This document shows, one piece after another, positions 36,090 to 46,306 of a stretch of 64,000 nt of DNA (position 1 is its first letter; each line of letters starts with the position of its first letter). The notes beneath the pieces are model-generated. The model was not told the origin of the DNA, did no database searches, and saw only the letters and a list, made by a program, of their open reading frames with translations. The stretch is from Staphylococcus xylosus (lineage in GTDB: Bacteria; Bacillota; Bacilli; Staphylococcales; Staphylococcaceae). The stretch is taken from the NCBI RefSeq assembly GCF_002732165.1, contig NZ_MRZO01000003.1, forward strand, positions 124,001-188,000. The letters run 5' to 3'. Both the position numbers and the translations under genes were made by a program.

Positions 36090-37088
36090 ATGACAAGTAT
36101 TAAAATTTTTGGAGTAAGAGAAGAAGATATACCTTATATTAAGGCATGGTCAACAAAGCATAGTGTAACTGTCGATTTAGATGAAGCATTACTATCATCA
36201 GAAACTGTCGATCGTGCAAAAGGATTTGATGGTGTTTCGATATCACAGCAAATTCCTTTTGGTGAAGATGTATATCGCAAGTTGCATGAATTTGGAATTA
36301 AGCAAATTGCTCAACGAAGTGCTGGTTTTGATATATATGATTTCGATTTAGCTCAAAAATATGATTTAATTATTTCTAATGTGCCATCTTATTCACCGCA
36401 TTCTATTGCTGAATACACAGTGTCACAGGCGCTTAATTTGGTTAGAAACTATAATGATATACAACAAAAAACAGCTTCATATGACTTTAGATGGCAACCA
36501 GAGATCTTATCACGCTCTATTAAAGATTTGAAAGTTGCTGTTATAGGAACTGGTCGTATCGGTTCAATCGTTGCTAAGATCTTTTCACAAGGTTTTGAAG
36601 CTGAAGTGATTGCTTACGATGTTGTCCCTAATGAAAGCTATAAGTCATTTTTAACGTATGCCAATAGTATAAAAGAAGCTGTGCAAGAGGCTGATATTGT
36701 TACGGTTCATATTCCTGCAAGTAAGGATAGCGATTATTTATTTGATGATGTATTGTTTAATGAATTTAAACCAGGATCAGTATTTATCAATTGTGCAAGA
36801 GGATCCATTGTAAAAACTAGTGCGTTAGTACATGCGCTGGATAACGGTATTTTAAAAGGGGCAGCAATTGATACATATGAATGTGAAAAAGGATTGTTTC
36901 CAAGCGACCAACGACAAACGGGATTAAAGGATGAAGTATTAAAGCAATTAATCGAACGACAAGATGTTATTGTTTCGCCTCATATTGCTTTTTATACAGA
37001 TGCTGCTGTTGAAAACCTAATTGTCGATGCTTTAGATGCAACAATCGAAGTTATTGAGACTGGTGATACTAAATTACGCGTGAATTAA
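36090..37088 (+). CDS. D-2-hydroxyacid dehydrogenase (D-lactate dehydrogenase family)
   Basis: The protein has 332 residues. The NAD site GTGRIGS follows LKVAVI at about residue 150; R-G-S-I-V after FINCA carries the substrate arginine, E is in IDTYECEKGLF, and the catalytic His is in SPHIAFYTDAAV. All three catalytic residues are present. S. aureus has a homologue (ddh) in the same order beside copZ/copA. It reduces 2-oxo acids to D-2-hydroxyacids in the cytoplasm. Being cotranscribed with the aminotransferase under a SAM riboswitch, it may act on the methionine 2-oxo acid rather than pyruvate alone (inference). Confidence 0.9.
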   Translation: MTSIKIFGVREEDIPYIKAWSTKHSVTVDLDEALLSSETVDRAKGFDGVSISQQIPFGEDVYRKLHEFGIKQIAQRSAGFDIYDFDLAQKYDLIISNVPSYSPHSIAEYTVSQALNLVRNYNDIQQKTASYDFRWQPEILSRSIKDLKVAVIGTGRIGSIVAKIFSQGFEAEVIAYDVVPNESYKSFLTYANSIKEAVQEADIVTVHIPASKDSDYLFDDVLFNEFKPGSVFINCARGSIVKTSALVHALDNGILKGAAIDTYECEKGLFPSDQRQTGLKDEVLKQLIERQDVIVSPHIAFYTDAAVENLIVDALDATIEVIETGDTKLRVN

Positions 37089-37131
37089 TAAGAGAGCAAA
37101 TATAGATTTAAACCGTGAAAATATAAAAAAA

Positions 37132-37181
37132 GAGCAGGACAGAAATCTAATTTGTTAGAGAAGATTTCGTTGTCCTACTCC
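37132..37181. terminator. Hairpin terminator with GATTTCGTTG core
   Basis: GAGCAGGACA-GAAATCT (from 37132) pairs with AGATTTCGTTGTCCTACTC (37162-37180) with a 2-nt bulge. It belongs to a staphylococcal family of intergenic hairpins (GGGACAGAAAT...TTTCGTTGTCCC type). Confidence 0.7.
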
Positions 37182-37190
37182 GGTATGGAT

Positions 37191-37238
37191 AAATAGAGTT
37201 GAAAAAGGCTGGTTTAAAAGCTTTTTTCAACTCTATTT
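37191..37238. terminator. 20-bp stem hairpin, terminator of copA-copZ
   Basis: Arms 37191-37210 and 37219-37238 match at 19 of 20 positions with an 8-nt loop (AAATAGAGTTGAAAAA... type). It lies downstream of copZ on the minus strand. Confidence 0.75.
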
Positions 37239-37293
37239 AATTACTGCTATCACACTGAGTTGAGACCGAGACATTAAATATGTCCTAGCAACT

Positions 37294-37500
37294 TTATTTT
37301 ACGTCATAACCTTGATCCTCTATTGCTTCGTACATGTTTGGTGATGTGACTTTGTTATCATCAAAATCAACTTTAACATTACCTTCTTCAAGGTTAACAT
37401 CAGCTGTTGATACACCATCAAGATTTGTTAGGGCACTTTCAACTGCATGTTTACAGTGCTCACAACTCATACCTTCTACTTTAATTGTTTCAGTTGCCAT
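37294..37500 (-). CDS. copZ: Copper chaperone CopZ
   Basis: The protein has 68 residues, a single heavy-metal-associated domain. The Cu(I) motif is G-M-S-C-E-H-C near residue 10, and the sequence ends IEDQGYDVK as in S. aureus CopZ (68 residues). It carries Cu(I) to CopA in the cytoplasm. The upstream in-frame GTG is inside AGGAGGTGATT, so the ATG at 37500 is the start. It follows copA by 51 bp on the same strand, one operon. Confidence 0.95.
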   Translation of the reverse strand: MATETIKVEGMSCEHCKHAVESALTNLDGVSTADVNLEEGNVKVDFDDNKVTSPNMYEAIEDQGYDVK

Positions 37501-37551
37501 ATCAATCACCTCCTTAAAAATGATTTGTCATATAATCATCTCAAATTTTAA

Positions 37552-39936
37552 TTATAATTTCATGCGTTTTAATCTAAGCGCATTAGCGACAACACTTACA
37601 GAACTTAAAGCCATTGCAGCACCGGCAATCCATGGTGCGAGTAAACCTAGTGCAGCAATAGGAATGCCTGCAACGTTGTAACCAAATGCCCAAAATAGGT
37701 TTTGACGTATATTACGTATAGTCGATTTACTAGCTGTGATTGCTTTAGGTACGAGTAACAAATCACCACCAAGAATGGTAACGTCAGCGGCTTCTATGGC
37801 AACTTCTGTACCTGTACCAATAGCAATTCCTATATCTGCTTGGACTAATGCTGGGGCATCATTTACGCCATCTCCTACCATAGCTACAGTCTTATTATTA
37901 GCTTGTAATGATTTTATCTTAGTCGCTTTTTCTTCTGGTAACACTTGTGCAATGACTGTATCTATACCAACTTGTGAAGCAATGGCTTCTGCTGTAAGTT
38001 GGTTATCTCCAGTCAACATAACGACTTCTATATTTAAATCATGTAACTGTTGGATTGCTTTCTTGGTAGAATCTTTGACAGTATCAGCTACTGCGATTGC
38101 ACCACTTAATTGTTGATCAACCGCTATCAACATAGCCGTCTTACCTGATTGTTCAAACTGGGATAATTGTAGTTCAGAACTATTAATGGTTACGTGATAA
38201 TCTTCTAAGAATTTACGATTACCCACCAATAAAGATTTTCCGTCAATTGTAGCTTTGATGCCACGTCCAGGTACCGCTTCGAAGTCATGAACTTCTAATA
38301 AATCAACTTGTTTTGTTTTTGCATAATTAATGATAGCTTCTGCGAGTGGGTGTTCAGAAGCTTTTTCAGCGCTAGCTAATAATTGTAATGTTTCACTATC
38401 GCCATCAAAGTCTGTAACTACAGGTGTTCCGTATGTGATAGTTCCTGTCTTGTCTAAGACAACGGTATCGATTTGATGCGCACGTTCAATATGTTCGCCA
38501 CCTTTAAATAGAATACCGTTTTCGGCAGCCTTTCCAGTACCTACCATAATCGAAGTAGGAGTGGCTAACCCAAGTGCACAAGGGCAAGCAATAACCATGA
38601 CGGCAATTGCTGCTACTAAAGCTGGTTCAAATTGGCCTTGGCGTACTAAAGTAATCCATATAGTAAATGTTAGAATAGCAATACAAACTACAATAGGCAC
38701 AAAATAGCCAGATATAATATCAGCAAGTCTCTGAATAGGTGCTTTAGAACCTTGAGCTTCTTCAACTACTTTGATAATAGAAGCGAGCGCAGTGTCTTTT
38801 CCAACTTTCGTGGCTTCGATTGTGAGCACGCCATTTTGATTCATTGTTGAACCAATAACATAATCGCGCTGTGTTTTTTCAACAGGTATAGATTCACCGG
38901 TTAACATGGATTCATCTACAGAAGTTTTGCCTTTGACAATTTTTCCATCTACTGGTATTTTCTCTCCCGGTTTAATAATTAAATAATCGCCTTCTACGAC
39001 TTCACTTAAAGGTATCAGAAATTCCTCATTATTACGTAGTACACGTGCTTCTTTAGCTTGCAAGTTTAGCAATTCACTTAAGGCATTTGTTGTATGTGAT
39101 TTTGCACGTGCTTCCAAATACTTACCAAATAAAATAAGTGTAATGAGTACAGCACTTGTTTCGAAATACAAATGAGGCATAATCTCTGTATTGTTCAGCC
39201 ATTTAATCATCTCATATAAGCTATAAAAATAGGCTGCGCTCGTTCCTAATGCTACTAATACATCCATGTTTGCTGAACCATTGCGAAGATTTTTATATGC
39301 CCCAACATAAAATTGCCAACCAATGATAAATTGTATCGGAGTTGCTAAGATAAATTGAAACCATGGATTCATTAAAATTGAAGGCAATTGCATGTTAAAG
39401 AGATGTACAAACATAGTTAATAGTAACGGGAAAGCCAATATAGCTGAAACAATTAATTTTGTAAGTTTACGTTTTAACTCTATTGCTTTGTGTGATTGTT
39501 TTTCATCAGCTTCTTTTTTAGGCTGTGCATCATAGCCCAATTTTTGAATTTTTTCAATTAAAGTATCGACGGAAGTTGAATTAGGATTATATAAAATCGT
39601 AGCATTTTCAGTTGTAAGGTTTACGTTAGCTTCCTCTACACCATCAGTACGATTCAATACCTTTTCAATACGGTTAGAACATGCGGCACATGTCATGCCT
39701 GTCACGTCTAAGTCAACTTTTTCATTTAATACGCCATATCCTGATTTTTCTATTGTATTGGAAAGGTCAGTAGACGAAGTCGAGCTAGGGTTATAAATTA
39801 TTGTGGCTTTTTCAGTTGTTATGTTAACGTTAGCTTCAACATCATCCATTTTGTTTAAATTTTTCTCAATACGGTTAGCGCAAGCTGCGCATGTCATACC
39901 CGTAATATTGAAAGTAGTTTTTTTCTGTTCACTCAT
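37552..39936 (-). CDS. copA: Copper-exporting P1B-type ATPase CopA
   Basis: The protein has 794 residues. It has two N-terminal metal-binding domains with CAAC motifs (C16/C19 and C83/C86), six to eight membrane helices, the transport motif C451-P-C453, actuator TGES (346-349), phosphorylation site D495-[13 protein letters not shown] in the N-domain and [10 protein letters not shown] in the P-domain. It pumps Cu(I) out of the cell. A CsoR-type palindrome lies about 65 bp upstream. No csoR gene is in the window. Confidence 0.97.
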   Translation of the reverse strand: MSEQKKTTFNITGMTCAACANRIEKNLNKMDDVEANVNITTEKATIIYNPSSTSSTDLSNTIEKSGYGVLNEKVDLDVTGMTCAACSNRIEKVLNRTDGVEEANVNLTTENATILYNPNSTSVDTLIEKIQKLGYDAQPKKEADEKQSHKAIELKRKLTKLIVSAILAFPLLLTMFVHLFNMQLPSILMNPWFQFILATPIQFIIGWQFYVGAYKNLRNGSANMDVLVALGTSAAYFYSLYEMIKWLNNTEIMPHLYFETSAVLITLILFGKYLEARAKSHTTNALSELLNLQAKEARVLRNNEEFLIPLSEVVEGDYLIIKPGEKIPVDGKIVKGKTSVDESMLTGESIPVEKTQRDYVIGSTMNQNGVLTIEATKVGKDTALASIIKVVEEAQGSKAPIQRLADIISGYFVPIVVCIAILTFTIWITLVRQGQFEPALVAAIAVMVIACPCALGLATPTSIMVGTGKAAENGILFKGGEHIERAHQIDTVVLDKTGTITYGTPVVTDFDGDSETLQLLASAEKASEHPLAEAIINYAKTKQVDLLEVHDFEAVPGRGIKATIDGKSLLVGNRKFLEDYHVTINSSELQLSQFEQSGKTAMLIAVDQQLSGAIAVADTVKDSTKKAIQQLHDLNIEVVMLTGDNQLTAEAIASQVGIDTVIAQVLPEEKATKIKSLQANNKTVAMVGDGVNDAPALVQADIGIAIGTGTEVAIEAADVTILGGDLLLVPKAITASKSTIRNIRQNLFWAFGYNVAGIPIAALGLLAPWIAGAAMALSSVSVVANALRLKRMKL

Positions 39937-39999
39937 TGGAGTAGCCTCCTTTCAGGTTGCAAATAAATGTCCGTAACAATAGAATCTTTACACCATTAA

Positions 40000-40018
40000 T
40001 ATACCCCTAGTAGGTATA
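40000..40018. promoter_or_regulatory. CsoR-type operator upstream of copA
   Basis: TATACC-CCTAGTA-GGTATA is a pseudo-palindrome with the ATACCCC.../...GGGTAT-like pattern bound by Firmicute CsoR copper repressors. Confidence 0.7.
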
Positions 40019-40044
40019 GTTGTCAATGTTGTTGTTTTAAAAAA

Positions 40045-40102
40045 GAGAGACTAGAAATACAAAATCAAAATTTACAAATTGACTTTGTATTTCTAGTCCC
40101 TC
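40045..40102 (-). terminator. Terminator of the SulP gene
   Basis: A 19-bp stem (40045-40063 with 40084-40102, one wobble pair). On the minus strand it is followed by a T-run (complement of AAAAAA at 40039-40044). Confidence 0.75.
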
Positions 40103-40306
40103 AAGATATTACGATAATGATTTACTAATTTGGCTTGTTTGCTTTATACATTCTGTTCGTAAGGTTGATTCAATGATAAACACACTAATAATAAAAAATA
40201 ATCGTATTTTACTTTACTATAGTTTAGTTTTGTTGGAACTTAATAAATGAAACAACAAAATCAATTTAATATGCTTATTCTGTATTCTATGCGAACTAAC
40301 TTGAAT
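40103..40306. other. Intergenic region, no feature seen
   Basis: About 200 bp of AT-rich DNA between the SulP stop and its terminator hairpin. No open frame or clear element is visible. Confidence 0.4.
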
Positions 40307-41758
40307 TTATAAAAGATGCTGCTGGTTTACTTTACTTAATTCGTTAACAATTTTACGACTATCTTTATTTAGATGCTGGACATAAATTTTGTTGTTCTTT
40401 TTATGGTAATTTTCAATTAATGTGTCTATGGCATTAACTGCTGAATCATCCCATAAATGTGCTTCTTTAAAATTTAGATAGATAGTTTTGTCCCGTAATT
40501 CTAAATTGAGTTGGTTCATTAATGAATCTATAGAAACAAAGAAGATTTGCCCTTTGATATTGTAATGAATAGCATGGTCAATTTCTTCATATTGTACGGA
40601 AACATTTGAAATTTTGGTAGCGAAACACAAGGCGCTTACAATTACACCAATAATTACGCCTAATGCTAAATTGCTTGTAATTAATACGATAGTTACGGTA
40701 AGAAGCATCACGAGCGCATCTGTACGAGGTGCTTTTTTAATGAATTTAAATGACCCCCAATTAAAAGTCCCCACAGAAACCATAACCATAATAGCTGCTA
40801 GAATTGGCATCGGAATTTCAACGACCCAATCACCAAATACGATGATTAAAATAATTAAGAACACACCAGCAGTGAAGGTTGAAAGGCGCGTCGTAGCACC
40901 AGAGCGGACATTGATTACAGATTGACCGATCATCGCACAGCCACCCATAGAACCAAAGAAACCGGTGATAACATTGGCGATTCCCTGGCCACGAGATTCT
41001 TGGTTTTTACTACTGTAGGTATCTGTTGCTTGATCAACAATTCGAGCTGTAAGCAAGCTTTCCACAAGTCCAACAATCGCCATAGATAAGGCATATGGGA
41101 AAATAATTTTTAGTGTTTCTAAGTTGAACGGAACATCAGGAATAAAAAATTGAGGTAATGAACGTTTAATTTCACCTAAATCTCCAACTGTTTCTACATT
41201 TGCACCAGTCACTATGTAAGCTACTGTTAATAATATGATTGCAATTAGTGGTGCAGGTATCTTGTTAAAAATACGTGGTAAAAGGTAGATAATCAATAAG
41301 GTAACGATAACAAATAGATAAGTAGCAAAAGATATGCCAAAAATATGTTTGATTTGTGTTAAGAAAATCATGATTGCTAAGGCATTAACGAAACCAATCA
41401 TGACAGAGTTGGGGATAAACTTCATTAAACGACCAATTTTTAATATGCCGAAAATAATTTGAATAAGCCCCATTAGAATAGTGGCTGCTAATAAATATTG
41501 GACACCGTGATCACGTACTAAAGGTACAATAACTAGAGCTACAGATCCTGTTGCTGCAGAAATCATAGCTGGTCTTCCACCTACGAAAGAAATAACAACT
41601 GCAATAATAAAGGAGGAATATAGACCAACCATAGGGTCTACTCCTGCTATAATTGAAAATGAAATGGCTTCTGGAATTAATGCTAAGGCGACGACGATAC
41701 CAGCCAATATATTGATTCCTGGAGCGGTTAGCCATTCGCGTTTGATTTTATTTAACAT
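40307..41758 (-). CDS. SulP-family anion transporter with STAS domain
   Basis: The protein has 483 residues: about 10-12 membrane helices up to residue 390, then a cytoplasmic STAS domain (about 395-480). SulP signatures are ALIPEAISFSIIAGVDPMVGLYS near the start, FFGSMGGCAMIGQSVINVRSGATTRLS in the middle. It transports sulfate, bicarbonate or dicarboxylates with Na+ or H+; the substrate is not decidable here. It is transcribed alone. Confidence 0.88.
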   Translation of the reverse strand: MLNKIKREWLTAPGINILAGIVVALALIPEAISFSIIAGVDPMVGLYSSFIIAVVISFVGGRPAMISAATGSVALVIVPLVRDHGVQYLLAATILMGLIQIIFGILKIGRLMKFIPNSVMIGFVNALAIMIFLTQIKHIFGISFATYLFVIVTLLIIYLLPRIFNKIPAPLIAIILLTVAYIVTGANVETVGDLGEIKRSLPQFFIPDVPFNLETLKIIFPYALSMAIVGLVESLLTARIVDQATDTYSSKNQESRGQGIANVITGFFGSMGGCAMIGQSVINVRSGATTRLSTFTAGVFLIILIIVFGDWVVEIPMPILAAIMVMVSVGTFNWGSFKFIKKAPRTDALVMLLTVTIVLITSNLALGVIIGVIVSALCFATKISNVSVQYEEIDHAIHYNIKGQIFFVSIDSLMNQLNLELRDKTIYLNFKEAHLWDDSAVNAIDTLIENYHKKNNKIYVQHLNKDSRKIVNELSKVNQQHLL

Positions 41759-41994
41759 CTATTTTACTCCTTATTTAAAAATGAACTAGACTATTATATC
41801 ATATGGTGAAAGTTATTACTCCTAAGCTATAAAAGTAGCTCTAAAATAAAAAGTTCAAAATATGAGTGAATCATGATTTTCAAAAGGTGTGACAAGTTTG
41901 TCATTTTAGAACCTAAGGTTGTTAGATGAAACGAACGAAAATATACTGCGTCTTAGTTAAACTAAGGTTATAAATTATTTAAGGAGTGAAGGAC

Positions 41995-42756
41995 ATGTCT
42001 ATATTAAAAGTAGAGGGGCTTACTAAAAGCTATGGCAACAGACATAGACAACAAGAAGTGCTTAAAGGCCTTGATTTTTCTATAGAAAAAGGCGAGTTTG
42101 TTACGATAATGGGGCCATCAGGATCAGGAAAAACAACATTGCTAAACGTCTTAAGTTCTATTGATTATATTACGAGTGGTACGGTCGAAATCAATGGCAA
42201 TAAAATAAATAAAATGAGTAATAAAGCATTAGCTGATTTCAGAAAAAAAGAAGTGGGCTTTATTTTTCAAAATTATAGTGTGCTAAATACACTTACAGTT
42301 AAAGAAAATATTATGTTACCACTTTCCATTCAAAAAATGTCTAAAACAGAGAAAGAGCAAAATTATAGTGAAGTCACTAAGGCTTTAGGGATTCAAGATT
42401 TAGGCCATAAATACCCTAATGAAATATCTGGTGGCCAACAACAACGTACTGCAGCAGCGCGTGCGTCCGTTCATAAACCAGCGATTATATTTGCGGATGA
42501 ACCAACAGGTGCATTAGATTCTAAAAGTGCACAAGATTTGTTAAATCGCTTAGAAGATTTAAATAAAAATTTAGAAGCGACAATCGTTATGGTTACACAT
42601 GATCCTGTCGCAGCAAGTTATTCTAATAGAGTAATCATGCTAAAAGATGGCAATATTCACTCTGAAGTGTACCAAGGTGATGATTCAAATCAAGCCTTTT
42701 ATAAAAATATTATTCATATGCAGACGGCATTAGGCGGTGTCGCACATGAGTTTTAA
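41995..42756 (+). CDS. BceA-type ABC transporter ATPase (VraF/VraD-like)
   Basis: The protein has 253 residues. It has Walker [12 protein letters not shown]-loop [18 protein letters not shown], signature [14 protein letters not shown], Walker [16 protein letters not shown] and switch His VTHD. Such ATPases drive peptide-antibiotic sensing and resistance. The frame is open from a GTG at 41986, but the ATG at 41995 is 8 nt behind AAGGAG. The permease ATG overlaps its 3' end by 11 bp. Confidence 0.88.
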   Translation: MSILKVEGLTKSYGNRHRQQEVLKGLDFSIEKGEFVTIMGPSGSGKTTLLNVLSSIDYITSGTVEINGNKINKMSNKALADFRKKEVGFIFQNYSVLNTLTVKENIMLPLSIQKMSKTEKEQNYSEVTKALGIQDLGHKYPNEISGGQQQRTAAARASVHKPAIIFADEPTGALDSKSAQDLLNRLEDLNKNLEATIVMVTHDPVAASYSNRVIMLKDGNIHSEVYQGDDSNQAFYKNIIHMQTALGGVAHEF

Positions 42757-44641
42757 TCAAATTGTACTTAAGAATTTAAAACAGAACTTACGTCATTATG
42801 CGATGTATATTTTTTCATTGATTGTAAGTATCGTATTATATTTTAGTTTCGTGACTTTAAAATATACAGATAGTATTAATAATGAGAATTCAATGGCAAT
42901 TATAAGAAAGGGGTCTGACGTTGGATCTTATTTCTTATTTTTTATCATCATTATCTTCCTAATGTATGCAAATCAATTGTTTATTAAGAGACGTACGCGT
43001 GAATTTGCTTTATTCCAATTGATTGGCCTAACTAAGTCTAATATATTGCGCATGCTTATAATTGAACAGATTGCTATGTTTTTAGTCACTGGTATCATTG
43101 GTGTCATAGTAGGGGTGTTTGGATCTAAGTTATTACTCATGGTTGTGTTAAAAGTTTTGCATATTAGTACAAGTGTAGCTTTAACTTTCCAATTTGCTGC
43201 AGTATTTCAAACAGGTTTACTAATATTCATATCTATGCTGCTAATTATTATACAAAGCTATATTTTCTTACGCAGACGTAGTATTTTATCGATGATGAAT
43301 GATAGTACAAAATCAGAAGTATCAAAGAATACCATATCAATAGTTGAGGTTTGCTCAGGTATCTTAGGTATTGTGATGATTGTGATTGGCTATTATATGT
43401 CTACAGAAATGTTTGGGAAATTCTCAAGTAACATGATGTTTACACCATTTATTATATTGTTTTTAACAGTAGTAGGTGCTTATTTATTCTTTAGAAGTTC
43501 TGTATCTGTTATTTTTAAAATGATAAAAAATGCAAAACGTGGCAAAGTGTCAATCACTGATGTTGTATTTACATCTTCAATCATGCATAGAATGAAGAAA
43601 AATGCTTTGTCGTTAACGATAATTGCAACTATATCGGCAGTAACGGTTACTGTTCTTTGTTTTGGGGCAATCAGTAAATCAACTATTGATGATAATGTCG
43701 CCTTGACATCACCTCAAGATTTTAATTTTATTGACAATAAACAAGCAGAGTCATTTGAAAGTAAAATGAAAGAAGCGCATATCGATTTTGATAAAAAGTA
43801 TAAAGAAGTTTCTGAAGTGAAAATGTCGAAAGATACTTTTTTTAAAGATAATGGTAATCCAGATATGTTTAAACGTGATTCGATGTTAATTACGAGCAAC
43901 AAAAATTTTAATGATAATCAAGTTAATGGTAATCGTGCGAAAGTGGTTAATATGGTAGCTCCTGGAGGAATGGTTCAGCACAATGAAAAAGGTGAGATTG
44001 TGTTAGAAAATCAATCCCAACAAACGTTTAAAGTCGTTGGATCAGAAAAAGACGTTAACTTCATGAGTGCAATTAGTTTTGGTAGTCCGGTGTTATTAGT
44101 TAGTGATGATAAATATAATGATTTAAAACTTAATTCTAGCGAAACAAGACAACAATTTGGTTATAATTTGGAAAAACAAAGTGATTGGAAAGCAGCAAAC
44201 CAAGTTGCTAAATCAGTGTCGCCAAATATCGAATCGAAAAAAATGGTACGTCAATCGATGGATGATACTGTAGGTATTTTATTATTTGTTACATCATTTT
44301 TAGGATTAGCCTTTTTAGTCGCAGCGGGCTGTATCATCTACATTAAACAGATGGATGAAACTGAAGATGAAATACCAAATTTTATTATTTTACGTAAAAT
44401 TGGCTATACACATTACGATATGTTAAAAGGTTTAGCTTTAAAAGTGATGTTTAACTTTGGCTTACCTCTCATTGTATCCTTACTGCATGCTTATTTTGCA
44501 GCAAAAGCATTTATATTACTTATGGGCGGTAATAGTATGTTACCAGTTTATATTGTTATGGGTACTTATTCTGTTGTGTATTGTATATTTGCAATTATGG
44601 CATTTGTACATTCAAGTAGGATCGTAAAGCATTCAATTTAA
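42746..44641 (+). CDS. BceB-type ABC permease (VraG/VraE-like)
   Basis: The protein has 631 residues and ten predicted helices in FtsX layout. A large extracellular domain (about 310-510) between helices VIII and IX has no Cys. The opening [34 protein letters not shown] closely resembles S. aureus VraG. With its ATPase it should detoxify and sense cationic peptides or bacitracin-like drugs. In S. aureus vraFG follow graXRS; no two-component genes are adjacent here. Assignment to VraFG or VraDE is open. Confidence 0.87.
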   Translation: MSFNQIVLKNLKQNLRHYAMYIFSLIVSIVLYFSFVTLKYTDSINNENSMAIIRKGSDVGSYFLFFIIIIFLMYANQLFIKRRTREFALFQLIGLTKSNILRMLIIEQIAMFLVTGIIGVIVGVFGSKLLLMVVLKVLHISTSVALTFQFAAVFQTGLLIFISMLLIIIQSYIFLRRRSILSMMNDSTKSEVSKNTISIVEVCSGILGIVMIVIGYYMSTEMFGKFSSNMMFTPFIILFLTVVGAYLFFRSSVSVIFKMIKNAKRGKVSITDVVFTSSIMHRMKKNALSLTIIATISAVTVTVLCFGAISKSTIDDNVALTSPQDFNFIDNKQAESFESKMKEAHIDFDKKYKEVSEVKMSKDTFFKDNGNPDMFKRDSMLITSNKNFNDNQVNGNRAKVVNMVAPGGMVQHNEKGEIVLENQSQQTFKVVGSEKDVNFMSAISFGSPVLLVSDDKYNDLKLNSSETRQQFGYNLEKQSDWKAANQVAKSVSPNIESKKMVRQSMDDTVGILLFVTSFLGLAFLVAAGCIIYIKQMDETEDEIPNFIILRKIGYTHYDMLKGLALKVMFNFGLPLIVSLLHAYFAAKAFILLMGGNSMLPVYIVMGTYSVVYCIFAIMAFVHSSRIVKHSI

Positions 44642-44810
44642 AGGAAATCATAGAAGTCATTTAAAATAAGATAGAACTTAACTGCTATAGATGGAAGTAA
44701 GCTTGCCTATATTGGTTAATTCTAGAAAAAGTATATTTACTACAAAGTAGATATAAATGATTAGCAGAGGTGTCTGCTGAATAAATTGCACGTTGTTTAT
44801 ACCATGTAAG
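44642..44810 (+). other. Untranslated region with small hairpins
   Basis: About 170 nt after the permease stop has no convincing gene. It can form AGCAGA-ggtg-TCTGCT (44763-44778) and other short stems and ends in a strong terminator, so it may be a structured 3' UTR or a small RNA. Confidence 0.35.
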
Positions 44811-44848
44811 CCTTTGGGAAATCCGTATATTTCTCAAAGGCTTTTTTT
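44811..44848 (+). terminator. Terminator
   Basis: GCCTTTGGGAAAT pairs with ATTTCTCAAAGGC around a short loop, followed by seven Ts. Confidence 0.85.
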
Positions 44849-44891
44849 GTGGTATTAATAAGTTGTTTACTATTGAATGTTGGTCGAACAT

Positions 44892-44916
44892 GTTTGATTC
44901 CTATTGAAAGTGGTAT
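44892..44916 (+). promoter_or_regulatory. SigB-type promoter of the SDR gene
   Basis: GTTTGA (44892-44897), 13-bp spacer, TGGTAT (44911-44916), close to the staphylococcal SigB consensus GTTTAA-N12-15-GGGTAT, 36 bp upstream of the start. Confidence 0.6.
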
Positions 44917-44952
44917 TTGGCAGTAAAAGGGTAAAATGGAGGTATGTAGCAT

Positions 44953-45822
44953 ATGAATTTAACTGAATTCCATAAAGAAATTAAAGGATATACGCAAGAT
45001 AGACAGCCAGGTATACAAAAAGATATGAATCCACAACCTATTACTGAGATGGAAGGTTACAAAAGTGGTGGTAAACTCCAAGGTAAAATTGCATTGGTTA
45101 CTGGGGGAGATTCGGGGATTGGTCGCTCTGTTGCGGTATTATATGCCAAAGAAGGGGCAGATGTGGCGATTGGTTATTTCGATGAACAGGAAGATGCTGA
45201 AGCGGTAGTAGAACAATTAACTTCATTAGGTGTCAATGCGAAAGCATATGCGCATGACTTAAAAAGTGTCGACGCATCACAAAATTTAATTGATAAAGTC
45301 GTTAAAGATTTTGGAGGATTAAATATATTAGTTAACAATGGAGGCGTACAATTCCCTCAGGATAACTTTGAAGATGTTTCGCCAGAACAGATTAAAGAGA
45401 CGTTTGAAACAAATGTTTTTGGCATGATGTTCTTATCACAAGCTGCAGCACCGCATTTAACAGATGGTGATGCAATTATAAATACTACAAGTGTAACTGC
45501 TTATAGAGGATCGGCTCATCTGATTGATTATTCTGCTACAAAAGGTGCAATCGTTGCTTTTACACGTTCATTAGCGTCATCTTTAATTGATCAAGGTATT
45601 CGAGTAAATGCTGTTGCGCCAGGACCAATTTATACACCATTAATTCCTGCTACTTTTTCAGAAGATAAAGTTGAGAATCAAGGTGGAGATACACCAATGG
45701 GAAGAAGAGGGCAACCAGCAGAACTTGCACCGTCATACGTTTTCTTAGCATCATATGCAGACAGTTCTTATATTACTGGTCAAGTTATACATGTGAATGG
45801 CGGAGACTATATCACATCATAA
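44953..45822 (+). CDS. General-stress SDR oxidoreductase (YdaD/GSP39-like)
   Basis: The protein has 289 residues. An N-terminal extension of about 42 residues precedes a classical short-chain dehydrogenase: nucleotide motif TGGDSGIG (50-57), NNGG in place of NNAG, catalytic S180, Y193 and K197 (YSATK), and the PGPIYTPL loop. The N-terminal extension and GGDSGIG are typical of SigB-controlled general stress proteins YdaD/YhxC. The substrate is unknown. A SigB-like promoter is visible upstream. A GGAGGT site precedes the ATG. Confidence 0.9.
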   Translation: MNLTEFHKEIKGYTQDRQPGIQKDMNPQPITEMEGYKSGGKLQGKIALVTGGDSGIGRSVAVLYAKEGADVAIGYFDEQEDAEAVVEQLTSLGVNAKAYAHDLKSVDASQNLIDKVVKDFGGLNILVNNGGVQFPQDNFEDVSPEQIKETFETNVFGMMFLSQAAAPHLTDGDAIINTTSVTAYRGSAHLIDYSATKGAIVAFTRSLASSLIDQGIRVNAVAPGPIYTPLIPATFSEDKVENQGGDTPMGRRGQPAELAPSYVFLASYADSSYITGQVIHVNGGDYITS

Positions 45823-45839
45823 TATAAAATTAAAAATAA

Positions 45840-45880
45840 AAAGCAACGAGACAGTCTTTTGGCTGTCTCGTTGCTTTTAT
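45840..45880 (+). terminator. Terminator of the SDR gene
   Basis: A perfect 15-bp stem AAAGCAACGAGACAG with its complement (45840-45854 with 45863-45877), then Ts. Confidence 0.85.
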
Positions 45881-45963
45881 GTCTGAAGGTTGTCTTGGAA
45901 ATTTCAGTATAAACAATTTATGTCAGTTGTAGATTATTTTATCTAGAAGAAAGTGTATAAACG

Positions 45964-46170
45964 TTAGAAGAAATCTGAAGGTTTCAGATCATTGAAATCT
46001 AAATTTTTTAAGCTGTCGAAGTTAATGTTTTCAATACTTTGTACAATTTCACCACTTTTAACTTGGTTATAATAGTTTGTCGCTTCTGAAACAACATCGT
46101 GTTCCTGGAATGTTTTTACTATACCAAGTATTAAGACAATTGCTATCGCTCCTTTAAATAAGAATTTCAT
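45964..46170 (-). CDS. Small exported or membrane-anchored protein
   Basis: The protein has 68 residues. Residues 1-20 are an uncleaved-signal-like hydrophobic helix after KFLFK; the rest is polar with a repeated N-x-D-S-L-K-N-L-D-F-N-D-L pattern at the C-terminus ending in DFF. AAGGAG precedes the ATG at good spacing, which supports a real gene. I do not recognise the family. Confidence 0.65.
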   Translation of the reverse strand: MKFLFKGAIAIVLILGIVKTFQEHDVVSEATNYYNQVKSGEIVQSIENINFDSLKNLDFNDLKPSDFF

Positions 46171-46306
46171 AATTATTGACTCCTTCTATAAGTTTATAAC
46201 GTTATTTTACAGTGTTTTTTCTAGTAAAACATGCGTCCATAGTATAGAAAGTGTATCATACATAAGTTGTATGTTGTATATTAAATGATTGTGTTTAATT
46301 TATTTT

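Noticed and set aside
44642..44850. T-box or other known riboswitch ahead of the SDR gene
   Set aside because: No T-box TGGNACCGCG motif or known aptamer core is present; the terminator more simply ends the preceding operon.
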